From contig NC_081405.1 of the NCBI RefSeq assembly GCF_030272615.1, positions 315,582,041-315,646,040 of the forward strand: 64,000 nt of DNA. The letters run 5' to 3'. The notes under the pieces were generated by a model. It was given only the letters and a program-made list of their open reading frames with translations. It was not told the origin of the DNA and ran no database searches. Made by a program: the position numbers and the translations under genes. Position 1 is the first letter of the stretch. Each line of letters begins with the position of its first letter. The DNA comes from Cryptomeria japonica. Taxonomy: Eukaryota; Streptophyta; Pinopsida; Cupressales; Cupressaceae. Below are positions 45,789-57,755 of the stretch, piece by piece.

Positions 45789-46262
45789 ATGGGCACTGAA
45801 GAATCCCTCACAAGTGCCATGGAGAACATGAGTGTTTCCTCTGAAGTTGCCCAGGCAAAGTATTCGAGAAGGGTGCTGATCAAATCCATAATAAAACGTC
45901 CGGATAAGGGGCAGGGCCTGTTTGGACAAAGTGTTGTTGTAGGTGGATGGGTCAAGACATCCAGAGCGCACGGAGGTATTACTTTTCTCGAAGTGAATGA
46001 TGGGTCTTGCTTTGATAATCTTCAGGTGTTGGTAAATGGGGAGGTTTTTTCTCTGGCTCAGCTTACACCAACAGGGACCTGTGTAATGGTGGAAGGTGAG
46101 CTGACGCAACCGCCTGAAGGAAAAGAGCAGAAGGTGGAATTAAAACTTACGAAGGTTTTGGAAGTGGGTACTGTGGATCCCAGAAAGTACCCAATTGCCA
46201 AGACCTACTTGCCCTTGGAGCATCTGAGGAGTTATGTACACCTCAGGGCCAGAACAAACACG
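45789..46262 (+). CDS. SYNC1: Asparaginyl-tRNA synthetase exon 1
   Basis: 158 codons encode the N-terminus and the complete OB-fold up to HLRARTNT. It ends before GTATGG in phase 0. No organelle-targeting character is evident at the N-terminus. Confidence 0.93.
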
Positions 46263-49200
46263 GTATGGATATAGAAATTTTCAACCACCCAAATCAATTT
46301 TAAATTGGAAATAGGAAAATTTGTATGTACAGTGGTAAAATTGATTCATTTATTTTGGCTGTGGTTGAGACTGTTGATAAATCTCATTTCTTAAAGCTTT
46401 AATGTGCTCTGGTTTCTAGTTTTTGATATTATTGATTGGTAGGATTCAATAAAACTGTCTTGTTACTTGGATAGATTTAGAACCCTCGATCATATTCGAA
46501 TGGGATTTTTTCTTTTTCGTTGGTGAATTGCTCCCTTATAACCTAAGGCATAGAATCATCGATTTTATCTGTTCTGCACCTGTTCTCCTCATTTGAGGTA
46601 CACTGCCCACATACACCACTAGTAAAGATATCTATTCTACACATGGTCTCCTCACTTGAGGTACACTGTTCCCAGAGTTTGATGTAGTATATTACTTGAC
46701 TCTACACAGAAAAATCAATGTAACGGACTTGAAACTGGGTTTATCCCATTGGCCTATAGAAGTCTAGTTACCAATATCAGTTTTAGAAGTATTTTTATAC
46801 ACCAATTAGATTTAATCCAAAATTTACAGGAATCATGTAACCCAATATCAGTTTTAGAAATATTTTCATATACCAGCTTAGATCTAATACAAAATTTACA
46901 GGAAACATGTTACATGATCGAAAAAGTGATTGTACTTCTCTTTGTTGAAACCAAAATAATGGAAGGTTGATTGTATTGCTTTTTCATAAATAATAAGTAT
47001 CTTTTATGTTATTTGAGTGTAAAGCCAGATGGTGGGAGTCTCTATTGCAGATATTGTTTCAATTGCACATGAATTAGACATAATTACATTGACAAACTTT
47101 TTTTGATTTTTTATGATGGTTTGTTTTTCATTTCAGTTTTGTGACCAGAAAAAATTTGGAGGTGGACAAAAATGAATGCTAATAAACAATATTATGCAAA
47201 TAATTTCCATCATGCACAAAGATTTTCAATTAACATTGAGAAAAGTTGATTTCTGTTAACATTGATTACAATACATTATCTTTTCTGCAAGATCATGGAT
47301 GTCTATGGGAGAAAAACAATTGCCAAGCCGTAAATGAGATTCAACACCTTCTTAATATAAGCAATTGGAGTAAAGACAAATTTTTGTATCAAAAGCATTT
47401 ACTGTCAGTGGATTGAAAGATAGTATTGTACTCTACATGTTCTCAAATAGTCAGGACCAAAAGTTAAAAAATTAAAGCATTTTAGTTCTTTTTGTATAAT
47501 TAGAGCAGATGGAATCATGGAAGAAAATTGTAATAGGCTGGCATTGCCAAGCTGCTCTAACTTCAAACATTTCACTATAGCATTGGCATGGTCTAGAATT
47601 GCAACATTCAGATGGGGTCTGGAACCATTGATGCTACGCATTGAAACATGCATGTCCGGTTTTCCTTAATTCATAAATTTGCAATTTTCAGAGATAATAC
47701 ATCATACACTGTGTCCGTAACATATTTTGAATTCCAAAGAGAGGACATAATGGTGGCAACTAACTCACTGATGTGATATGTAAATTGTAGTAATTATAGC
47801 AGATTCCCAGCTGCTTCTTTTCCATCTGTGCTTGTTCTACAAGCTAAAAGGTAAGGTGAGACAATAAATCTTTCTTTGATATAATTTTTTGTCAATTGAT
47901 CTTGAATATTTCATTACATTTTGTTGTCTAAAGAGCCAATCTTGTAATTTAGCATCACAGAAACTCGTTGTAGACAACTGAAGATGGATTGAGAGATCCT
48001 TGGCTGTTGCTAAGCTTTGTGAAATTAATAAAATATGGCTGAGGAGTCCATGAATGGTTTCAATTTCAAATGCATGTACCAAAGGTACAATGTTTCATGA
48101 AATAAATAATCATGTCTGAAAGGGCTGTTAAACCTTGAAGCTGCCTTGTTTTGATGCATGAAAATTAAGCCACAGATTACCAGTCAAGTTGTAAATTTCT
48201 GCACCTCATTCTTCTGAGGCATTGCAATAACATAATTCATTGAAATTCTGGAGACTTAAGTGATGGTAACTGCCCATGCACATAGGATATGCTGTTATTT
48301 CAATTCACAGATAAGATCTATCATGTACTAAAGGATAGCGTGGTATTACTTGCTTATCTTGCACTCCTTTGGCTTCTTTTCTTTATACACAAGATTTGAT
48401 GTCTTTGACAAAGTCTTTTTTGGTACTTTCTACCAGCATCCACTAACTTGTATCCACAATGTATTTTAGTTGTAGATATCTTATCACTTATGGTTAAAAC
48501 TTAAATTACATACCTGGTTTGTTGAAATGATTCAGAAAGTGTCTTATTAACTACTTTACTGCTTTTTAATAAGCCACCATACAAAACACATTCATGGGTT
48601 GAAGTGCAATGCCTATTGAAAAAATCCATGAATTGAATTGACAAGTAATATTACATAATTATTAGAAAGTTTGTGTTTCCTTGAAATGACCCAGAATGTG
48701 TCTTGTGAACTACCTTACTGCTTTTAAATAGTCCATAATAACAAAAATATTCATGAGTTGAAGTACATTGGGTAATAAAAAATATTATTAGCTGAATTGA
48801 CAGGTAATATTACATAAATATTAGAAATTTTGATTATCAAAAACATGCTGTAAAACATGACTATGGTTCTTCAAATTCCAATGCTAGTCCATTCCAGAAT
48901 TGCAAAAGATTGACTTATTAGTGCCAGTTGTAGGCTTTACACCTTTCCTGTTGCTTCCAGGATATTGATCTTCTCAGATGCAAGTGGTTATTAGATTTTC
49001 TCCCTGCCAGTTGAAGCTTTCAATGATATCTGCTTGCTTTTAAACACTTTGTATGTCTTTCTCTGGGGTTTATCTCCCAATGAATTTTGTTTACGCTCGA
49101 GTGAAAGTAATTTTTGGCAGTATCCTTTAACTGTTTCTTTAGTTCCTCCTGATTTAATGTTATCAGCTGGAATTTTTTCCAATGAGAGGAATACTCTTCT

Positions 49201-52200
49201 GGATGTAATAGTGTTTTGCAAGAGACATGAATGAATATAGGGTCTTTAGCATCCTCCTCTGATTTGATGTTGGTTTCTAGAAATTTGCCCATGATGAATA
49301 AACTTCTTAAGGTAAGAGTATAGCATTTGCTGCTTATTATAGTTTGAACTTTTGAAACAAACTTCAACGTTGAATACGTCTGAGCTGGGAAGCTTGTGGT
49401 TTGTGCAAGTTTCAAAAGAGAATGCTAAACACAAAAAGGTCCATCAACTCCCACACAGGTAGTGACTCTCTCAATATATGTAAGAGATTTATGCTCATAC
49501 CAAAAGCTGTAACCCTGTGGCACAAGAAAGCAGCAGAATAGGCATTTAACTTTTAAATTTAGGTACACAAGAGTAAAAACTTATGATCCAGAAAATTGTA
49601 GGAAGTACATTTATTAATGCCAAACAAAGGGTCATTGTGAAATTCAGCATCATGCTAGCGGAGGTGATGGAGAGTGATCTGTCCTAGGTTGATCTTGTCT
49701 TCGTGACTGGTCTTTTCACCCTTACAGGTTATAACTTAAGCTCATCATAGATCCAATCCTCTTGAATATATAAATGTTTTGGAGGCAGATTGGGTGCTAG
49801 ATTATAGGCAGACCTTTCCCCGAGTGGATAGGGACAGGGGGCTGATTAAGCTTTTGAAGAGTGGGGCTCAAAGAACCTGCAAATTAACTTAGCTGACTCC
49901 CTCTTGCCATCTATCAGATGGTGATATTTCTTGTCTTGAAGGAGCTCTACCTTGCATTCTACTGTTAAGTTTTTTGGAAAAGATTCCTACCTACAGTCAG
50001 CGGGGGAGCAGCATCTGCCTTGAGATTTGGAGTGCCTGCAATCATGGGGACGGACCTGGAAGCTTCTCCATTCAACCTTCGGTTTTCATTTATCAAGAGA
50101 TGAAGAGTCAAGCCCTGTCTGCTGAACAGACCTGGTAGACTGAGCTTGACTATATGCTGAAGTTGTTTCAATTTTCGAAGGTTTTTCCATAAATTTTTTT
50201 TAGTACCAGATGCCAATTTTTAAAGATAGTTATTGTACTGATATTTTATAGGAAGAACATATATTTTGAGTATTTAGTTTGTCTTCATATTTATTTTTGA
50301 AGGAATATGAAAAATAATAAATAGGTCTATTCAATTTCATTTGTTTTTTATGCCACTGATATTTTAATCCTTGGTTTCTTACACCAAAAATACTTTCGAA
50401 TATTAATTTGTTTATAAATATCGTTTCCTTTAGTGTAAATCTGCGCTTTTTTTGTCGGTCAAGTCTGAGGTCAGGGCCCTCACCCAATAGAATAAAAAAT
50501 GACAACTCTTTAAAGGAACACAACACTTCACAGAGAAAACACCGAACATCAATCAGCCATCACTAAAGAAACTCCAACTTACAGAGGAGAGTCAAAATTT
50601 TCCTGAGAGAACAAAAGAAGCTAAACCACATGAATAAGCCACTCAAAGATGCTGATCGATAAACTTATAATCGAAACTGAGGCTGAAGAAACTATTGTTA
50701 CTCAATGTAGAATCTCAGGGTCTCAAGAATGTTTTGAAAGCAGCTTCCACCTTCTAGTGATGAAAGCATCCATGGTCCACTGTGTTCCATCATCAACCGA
50801 GACATGAGCTTCCATTTTTAATTTTTCAACTTCTGTTTTCCTTGCTCTTTGCTTACCCAAAGCTCCACAAATTGGTTGATTATTTCGTGCTCAGTCTGGG
50901 AAATAGTTAAAATATTTGATGAGAATAACTGATTTTCCTCATTCTTGAGGAAGTTAATTTCAGGCTCCCACCTTCTGTAATTTCTTGGAGGAAATGAGCC
51001 TCATCATCTAATATCTGCTCCACATGGTGTTAAAATTCTTCATCATCACCAATTTTTGATCCATCAAATGATGAGCTTTATCATAAAAAATCTGAATGGG
51101 GTTAGATGCTAGAGGAACCCTTCATGGTTTAAGATTGTTGAAGGCATGGGCAGCTCTTCTAGCCGCCTGTATTGATCTGGGTTTTGAGATATTGGAGACT
51201 TCAATTGTGTGAAAAATTGTACATGGTTACACCAAACAAAATCATTATCAGGATTGCCAGATTTCCTCACCCATTTTTTCAGGTAGGTAGATTGATGAAC
51301 TGGGGAAACATGGGAAGAACACCCTGAGATATTGTGGCCAATCACATTGCACCAAAAGCACCTGAGTAGCAACCCTTCATGGTTAAAATTTTGGTTCACG
51401 TGTTTTAAAAGTGGATTTTGATAGAATGAATGGTTAGCTTGTACGTGTTAATATAGGTGCAAATACATACTAACCTGCACTTAGGGTCATCCTGCTCGGA
51501 ATCAATTTTCACATGCTTACCCACCTTTGATCTATCAACTTCTGAATGAATTTATGGTCTCTCGTGACCAAAGGAAGATTATTCATGCACAGCCATATCA
51601 GAATATTAGAAATGTTGGCAACTTCTGGGTTGAACATGGACCATCTGCCGCACAAAATTGTAATTTTCAACTAAAAGAAACTGCAAGAGAAAGAAATTGT
51701 GTTTTAAAGCAAACATGGAAGGTGTGCCATATTGCTCAAAATATTTTTAGTCCAGCAAACAAAATGAGGGTGCATCCCAAAACATCAGAAGACAAGAGAC
51801 CTGCTGCCAATGTTGTATGAAGTTGTATCAATACAGTCATCAGGAACATGAAAGTCAAGAGGTTCTTCCGCTAAACACACTCTTGCGTAGGAAAAAAGAG
51901 GCAGAATTTTTGACTGTTTTGAGGGGAAGAAATAGGGGCATTGGGATTAGTTTTGCTATCCAGCTAATTGGTTAGAGAATCTGACAATTTTGTCACAGCC
52001 AAACTTTGAGCAATCAGGGAAGGAGAAAGATTAAGGTGGCATTTTAAGATCTGATGCTTGCCAAAATTGCCAGCTGTAGAAGGGATTTTCAATATTTGTG
52101 CATTCCTTAAACAGCAGAAGGCCTGCCTTACGTTCTGTCACGAGCACTTGAAGCGCAGCTTCTGGGCAGGGGGTCTTGTGGATGAGAGAAATCCATGCCA

Positions 52201-55200
52201 AAGACCACTAGAGACATCCCCACTGGCCTTAGATCGGGTGCCCTTCTGTTGACCAATGCCCCCATGCAGTCCAAACTCCTTGTTACCATTGCCATCTGCT
52301 GTCGATTTTGCCTTCTGCCACTCTGCGTCTCTCCCTTCTCCTTTCACTTCTGCATGCCATTGCAGTTAGTGCTTTCAGCTTACTGAGTATGGTCACTATG
52401 ATGGATGGCAATTATAATTTATCTGGTGCCAAAATCAATAGTACTCCTTTGGCATCTTATTACTTGCTGCTCTTATCCTTTCTCTAGAACACTGATCCAA
52501 GTTTTAGTTCATTTTTTTGTTTAAAGCTCTAATTCTCTTGACTCTACCAGGGCTGTTACTTTGAAGGTCATGCAATATATCCAAATTTTTGAATTTGCTG
52601 TCCTTTATTTCTGATATGCTGATGATTAGAGAATGAGATTTAAATGTGTTTTTATTGACAACTGTGATTGCTATGGCAATCAATGGTCTTTATGTGTAGT
52701 GAAGGCACCATGCTAGCAATTTCTTTGAATGAGTACATGTGGAAAGGTTGAATTTGCATTTGGGAAACTTTCTGATCTCAACCAAAAACTAGGTATTCTT
52801 GATTTGAAATGTGTTTGGGTTTTATATTTTCTGTCAGAAGTCTCTTTTATGCAAATAAAATAAGTGGATTGTCTTTCTTTCAGATCCATGGAACTGAAAT
52901 CAATTCAGTTGAACCTATACCAAGATTAATAGTTTGTTTTTCATGAAATATATTGCTTAGCTTGTAAGAGCTGGTTTTAATTTTTCAATATCCTCTATGT
53001 TTAAGGGTTTGTTAGGATGCATCAAAAAAGTCAGTCTTCTCTAAAAAGTAGTTAATTCATTTTCTTTGTCTGGCTAGTATTTGGATTACAAAGCTTTTGA
53101 TATTTGTATAAGAATGTTGCTGCTGCAAATAGGAATGAAAATGGAAATAGCACTACAGTTGCATTGTGTTTTCTTTTATTTTGTATCCTATTCAACACAT
53201 GCAATGACTATTTTGGGTCTATTTTGTTTATCGTATTGCAGATTTCAGTTGTTGCACGAATTCGCAATGCCCTGGCATATGCAACACACACTTTTTTCCA
53301 GAATCATGGTTTTAATTATATACAGACGCCTATTATCACAACTAGTGATTGCGAGGGTGCTGGGGAAATGTTTCAAGTTACAACACTATTTAGTGAGGCA
53401 GATAAGTTAGCGCGTGATTTAAAGGAAAGCCCTCCACCTACTGAAGCGGATATGGAAGCTTCTAAGCTTCTTGTTAAAGACAAAGGTCAACGAGTGTCAG
53501 ATCTGAAAACAAACAAAGCTGATAAGGCATCAATTGGTGCAGCGGTTTCTGAGCTTCAGAAGGCAAAAGACCAGCTATTAAAGTTGGAAGAAAGGTTTAA
53601 ATTAAAACCTGGCCTTCCAGAAAAAGATGGGAAAATTGATTTTTCTCATGACTTCTTTGCACGACAGGCATTTCTGACTGTCTCTGGTCAGCTCCAGGTT
53701 GAAACCTATGCTTGTGCTTTAAGTAGTGTTTATACATTCGGGCCAACATTCCGGGCTGAAAATTCTCATACCTCAAGGCATCTTGCAGAATTTTGGATGG
53801 TTGAACCTGAAATTGCTTTTGCAGATTTGGAGGTAAGCCTAAATGCATCATGATCTGTTCTGCAACCATGTTAAGTAATTAATTTATATGGAATTATTAT
53901 GCATGAATCATTCACATTTCCTATTCCTTCATGTTGCATTTATTATGCTGAGAGGTGTTCTACATTGGTAGCAAGGAGTCTCATGTTGTGACTGTGCACA
54001 TAAAAACCCTTTAACTTAAATTTTACAGCCATTTACCCATCAAATAATTGGCGAGAGGTGTTTGACTTTGGCAGCAAGGAATCTTATGTCATGACCATCT
54101 ACACAAAATCCATTAACTTAAATTTGACAGCTATTTACACTTTAGAAAATTAATATAACTTAAGTTTAAAAGGCAACATATAAGTATGTTGTATTTACTA
54201 CATTTTTTAGTGTAAAAACAAAACAGAAGAGTTACTGAAATAATGAATGTTATATTTACTACATTATTTAATGTAAATACCAAACAAAAGAATTACTAAT
54301 GAACAGTGGCTTTTTCAAAAGTAAAATTAGATTTTAGTCAATAAGCCCTTGGTCTGCTGGTGAAGTTGAATGGTTCTGGATGAGCCCACCAGGGATCAAG
54401 TCTTGCTGAGTGCAAAGTCCCGGCATCATAAGAGATGAGGTTGAGATTGTGCCCCAGTCGACTTTGATGGAGTGGATACTCCTCAGTCCTTGGCTCTTCA
54501 CTGAAGAGGTTCAGCCTATGGCTTATGCTCCTGTACTGGGTAGCTAAACAAATTGGGGTTTATATAAAACCCTCCAAAGAAAAGTAAAGTTAAATTTACA
54601 TACAAAAGTAAAATAGCTCTTCAGATAATTAAAACCAATATAATAAAATAAAATAATTCTCTAATAAAAATAAAAATGTAAGTGCCCATGCAGTAAATGA
54701 AATAACTCTGAAGTTAAATAAAATAACTCTTTAAGTAAATAACATATCTTCAAACTGATATATATCAATATTTTTTAGACAGTTGTATATAATATATGTA
54801 TGCCGGTAGTATTCTTTTTCATTCATTTTATATATAGATGCATTCAGTTTTTGGCTGGCAGAGGATGTGCATTTGTTTATTCTACTGGTTTTTGTATGTC
54901 ATCTGATGTTATTTTCAGTAAATTTGAATCTTACAGTTTGATGCCCTGAGAAAAAATACTCTAAAAAAATTGAGATCTTTTAATTAGATTTAAATAAATC
55001 TAGTGCTGATCGTTAATGATATTGGGAGAATGAAGATCATGATAAAATCTTATGAATACTGTATGGTTGGTTTGACTGTATAATATTCTGTAATCTCATT
55101 TGCAGGATGACATGAACTGTGCAGAAGATTATGTGAAATTTCTCTGTCAGTGGTTGCTTGATAACTGCCTTGATGATATGAAATTCATCGCAGATAAGAT

Positions 55201-55996
55201 TGACAAGACTGCCATAGACCGTCTTCAAAAAATAGTTTCAGCTCCATTTGCACGTATTACCTACACAGAGGCTGTTCAACGACTAGAGAAGGTTATACTT
55301 CTTTTGCAAGTAGTTGTAGACATAAATTATCATTTACATTTCTTGATTTCCCAATTTTTAAACACAATAATTTGAAATTTTTTGCATATGTTTGTAAATA
55401 AGCAGGTCACAGATAAGAAATTTGACAGCAAGGTAGAATGGGGCATTGATTTGGCATCAGAACATGAAAGGTATGCAAATTAAAAGATTCACATACGTTT
55501 TGCTGGAATGTACTAGAAACTTAACAAAAAATATGATTATACTTGCACAATCCATTTTTCTGAGACTGTTGGATCCAGTTTTTGGGAAGTTGGATGGAAA
55601 TTTTAATACCCAATTGATGCAGATATTTAACGGAGGTTATATATGAAAAGCCAGTTATTGTGTACAACTATCCAAAAATGATCAAGGCATTTTACATGCG
55701 ACTTAATGAGGATAACAAGACTGTTGCTGCCATGGATGTACTTGTGCCAAAGGTAGGTTCCTCATTTCCTGATGATATGTTTAGGTAGTGAGCCTAGATA
55801 TAAGAAATAAAATGCACAATAACCATAAACTGGTTCTCTGAGATTGAGTTAAACCTGACGAGTCCACATATGTCTAAGCTTATGATTGTAGTCACATCTT
55901 TTGGTCAGAAGTTAATCTTATGTGCACCACTTCACAGGTTGGGGAGTTAATAGGTGGGAGCCAAAGGGAGGAGCGATTGGAAGTTATTGAGAAAAG
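45789..55996 (+). CDS. SYNC1: Asparagine--tRNA ligase, cytosolic type (3' end outside window)
   Basis: The enzyme charges tRNA-Asn with asparagine using ATP. Six exons join to 501 codons plus two bases: 45789-46262, 53242-53832, 55106-55291, 55406-55470, 55623-55752 and 55938-55996, all with GT...AG introns and consistent phases. The product starts [14 protein letters not shown]; an in-frame ATG 21 bp upstream (45768) is the alternative. Residues about 27-150 form the OB-fold anticodon-binding domain ([20 protein letters not shown]). The class II catalytic core follows, with [16 protein letters not shown], a plant-type insertion, and motif 2 ([20 protein letters not shown]). The sequence tracks Arabidopsis SYNC1 closely as recalled. 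Motif 3 (GxGFER) and the last roughly 70 residues are not in the window, so a seventh exon should lie beyond 64000. No stop or frameshift is seen; the gene looks functional. Confidence 0.93.
46426..47153. repeat. Intron segment duplicated at 31983-32710
   Basis: It starts about 165 bp after exon 1 and is the probable source copy. It contains two related stretches of about 77 bp (CAGTTTTAGAAGTATTTT at 46781, CAGTTTTAGAAATATTTT at 46851) and two GAGGTACACTG stretches. Small ORFs in it are chance. Confidence 0.85.
48522..48838. repeat. 159-bp diverged tandem duplication in intron 1
   Basis: TTGAAATGATTCAGAAAGTGTCTT at 48522 and TTGAAATGACCCAGAATGTG at 48681 begin two similar units, each ending with an AATATTACATAA.TATTAGAAA stretch. 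Confidence 0.78.
51109..51720 (-). pseudogene. LINE ORF1 relic (DUF4283-like and zinc knuckle) in intron 1
   Basis: Minus-strand translation gives [20 protein letters not shown], typical of plant LINE DUF4283 proteins, and downstream a CX2CX4HX4C knuckle ([14 protein letters not shown]). Stops and frame changes separate them. No reverse transcriptase is seen nearby, so this is a small decayed fragment. Confidence 0.62.
53242..53832 (+). CDS. SYNC1: Asparaginyl-tRNA synthetase exon 2
   Basis: 197 codons from [15 protein letters not shown] to EIAFADLE, after TTGCAG and before GTAAGC. It contains motif 1, the plant-type Lys/Glu-rich insertion ([17 protein letters not shown] ... [14 protein letters not shown]) and motif 2. 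Confidence 0.95.
53950..54300. repeat. Two short tandem duplications in intron 2
   Basis: GAGAGGTGTT at 53950 and 54053 begin two units of about 103 bp. A second pair of about 60 bp (TATTTACTACATT..TTAGTGTAAA / TTTAATGTAAA) follows at about 54186-54300. Confidence 0.72.
54336..54579 (+). mobile_element. SINE-like insertion in intron 2
   Basis: A roughly 244-bp GC-richer island begins near AAGCCCTTGGTCTGCTGGTG (box A-like) and has GGGATCAAGTCTTG (box B-like) some 50 bp later, as in tRNA-derived plant SINEs. It is flanked by imperfect direct repeats AAAAGTAAAATTAGATTT (54317) and AAAAGTAAAGTTAAATTT (54580), which fit a target-site duplication. No close family was recalled. Confidence 0.55.
55106..55291 (+). 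CDS. SYNC1: Asparaginyl-tRNA synthetase exon 3
   Basis: 62 codons from [14 protein letters not shown] to TEAVQRLEK, phase 0 at both ends, preceded by TTTGCAG and followed by GTTATA. Confidence 0.93.
55406..55470 (+). CDS. SYNC1: Asparaginyl-tRNA synthetase exon 4
   Basis: Reads [21 protein letters not shown] plus two bases (phase 2), after AAGCAG and before GTATGC. Confidence 0.92.
55623..55752 (+). CDS. SYNC1: Asparaginyl-tRNA synthetase exon 5
   Basis: The first base completes the Arg codon. It then encodes [18 protein letters not shown] and runs to AAMDVLVPK. It follows GATGCAG and precedes GTAGGT. Confidence 0.92.
55938..55996 (+). CDS. SYNC1: Asparaginyl-tRNA synthetase exon 6
   Basis: Reads [19 protein letters not shown] plus two bases, after TTCACAG and before GTATGT. 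It is the last exon in the window. Confidence 0.92.
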
Positions 55997-56689
55997 GTAT
56001 GTGGTACAATGCATTTTCTTTTTTCGTTCTTTGTGGTACAATTGGACGGAAAAGTCAACATAGTGCAAAGTGCATATTATAACGACTTTGAACCAAATCT
56101 AACAAAAAATGCTTGTCGTACTGAATAATTTCATTTAAATTATTGTCTTTAATGCCCTAAATAGTTTGCTTGTCATGTATCACCTGTAGTGGCTTTTGAG
56201 TTATGCTATGATCTTCACTATAAACTTGAAAGTGCCATAAAAATCGAGTTAATCAATTAAAAGAAACATAAAGCAAATATTTGAAGATTACAATACGTCA
56301 AAAAATGAGATGAGTTTCAAGAGGAAAGAATGGGAAGAAAATCCTGGTGCATCAAGAAGTTGGTAATGGTAGGACATGATCTCACTTGCAATACTTAGTG
56401 TCTTTTGTTTCACATGTGAGGGGATGAGTGTGTGCTAGGTGTTCTTGGAGCTATATATGAATGTAACTCTATGATTCCTATCTAAAAGTATGGAGGAGGT
56501 GAAATGCAAGTGACACTTCCATATTTTTTATTATATGGATTGAAAATTCATATGAGAATAAACAAAGTAACTTAGGATCTCTTGTTAACTTCAAATAATG
56601 TTAACCTTCTCACACTCACCGTTGAAATTTATTTTGGGGGATTATGCAGATTTGAAATTTAGTTGTCATAACATTATTCTTACCCTTAA

Positions 56690-57362
56690 TAGCAACTTCC
56701 GTCATTCCAGTCTTATTGAGCAATGGCCAGATATAAACCGACAGTCATTAGGATCACCAACACAGTTATAATCAATATAACTTGCCAAAGAAAATGTGCA
56801 ATTTGAGGTGCCGTATGCCTAAAGCTGGAGTATTTTTGATATCTCAAAGAGTTCTTTTAGCAGCTTTGAAATGGGTTTGTTGAGGTTTAGCCATAAATCT
56901 AGAGACTGAACCCACAGTCAAGGCAATATTAATTCTTATTGAGTAAAATAACTCAAACTTCCAATCAATTGTTTATAAATAATAGGGAATAAATAGGAGT
57001 AAAATTCATTATAGAAAGTTATTTTACTTCTTAAAATTAACTGAAATAGGTTTAGGAATTTCTGTGTGAGATTCAATCAATAAATTATGATTATATTTAT
57101 GTTAGAAGATAAGAGCCCTATTTTTCTCTTTCCAAATGTGAATATCAAGAAACTAGTGCACCAAGCCTAAATCTAGCATTTGAAATGTCTTACTCAATGC
57201 AACTTTAATTTCTACACTTAAAGCAGAATTAGTAGCAGTTAAGATCAAATTAGCTACATATAAAAGGATAATAAAATAATTTGAACTGTTTTTGACATAT
57301 ACATTGGGATCATTTTTAATTCTAATAAATCCATAAGAAAAAAAAAATGCATTTATTTTGCT
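56690..57362 (-). pseudogene. Decayed Ty1/copia pol (RT to RNase H)
   Basis: Minus-strand translation shows YGFIRIKNDPNVYVK, ILLYVANLILT (YVDD changed to YVAN), MLDLGLVH, then HIWKEKNRALIF. After stops come VGSVSRFMAKPQQTHFKAAK and the RNase H part GDPNDCRFISGHCS. The catalytic aspartates are lost. The upstream part is cut off at 57362 by the insertion of the element at 57368-61053; a few further codons may be readable right of 61059. Confidence 0.75.
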
Positions 57363-57367
57363 ATACT
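57363..57367. repeat. Target-site duplication, left side of Copia TR-GAG
   Basis: ATACT, matching 61054-61058. Confidence 0.75.
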
Positions 57368-57648
57368 TGGAATAAGAATCAGCGTACTTTATTGAAATAA
57401 TAACAAGCCTTTTATAGGCAATTACAATGCAGTTGTCCAAGTTGGGACTAATTGTTAAACTGACTCTAAAAAGAAAAACTCCCAGTTATTCATAGTTCTA
57501 TCATGAAGTCTCTAAAAATATAAACACCAACTAAAGAACTCTTTAAAAATATAACAACCAACTAAAGAACTCTCAAAAAATATAATAACCAACCAAACGA
57601 CCATTAATAAACACACACAACTAAATATAACAATTAAATATTCTAATA
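57368..57648 (-). repeat. 3' LTR of the Copia TR-GAG element
   Basis: It starts TGGAATAAGAATCAGCG and ends AAATATTCTAATA (plus sense). Clearly similar to 60773-61053 but with numerous differences, indicating an old insertion. Confidence 0.85.
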
Positions 57649-57659
57649 CCCTCCCTTAA
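57649..57659 (-). other. Polypurine tract of the Copia TR-GAG element
   Basis: Minus-strand TTAAGGGAGGG immediately before the LTR. Confidence 0.72.
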
Positions 57660-57755
57660 TGGTCATTCTATCAACCACCCAATTGATGACAAAATCTGAT
57701 TATCAAAAAGCATAGAAGGTTGACAACTCCTCATTAAATGCTTTGCGAGATGAGC

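Larger units (their letters stand above)
46263..53241 (+). other. Intron 1 of asparaginyl-tRNA synthetase (6979 bp)
   Basis: Long AT-biased intron, GTATGG...TTGCAG. Recognisable contents are the segment duplicated upstream (46426-47153), a short tandem duplication (48522-48838) and a LINE ORF1 relic (51109-51720). The remaining stretches (47160-48500, 48840-51100, 51730-53080) show nothing I can name. Confidence 0.85.

Noticed and set aside
45623-46109. Minus-strand ORFs over the synthetase exon 1
   Set aside because: They are antisense shadows of a recognised exon.
52058-52386. Short overlapping ORFs on both strands in intron 1
   Set aside because: There is a local rise in GC but no recognisable domain and no splice context; nothing supports a gene.
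53081-53410. 109-codon plus-strand ORF overlapping exon 2
   Set aside because: It reads across the intron 1/exon 2 boundary in another frame; the exon frame has clear synthetase homology.
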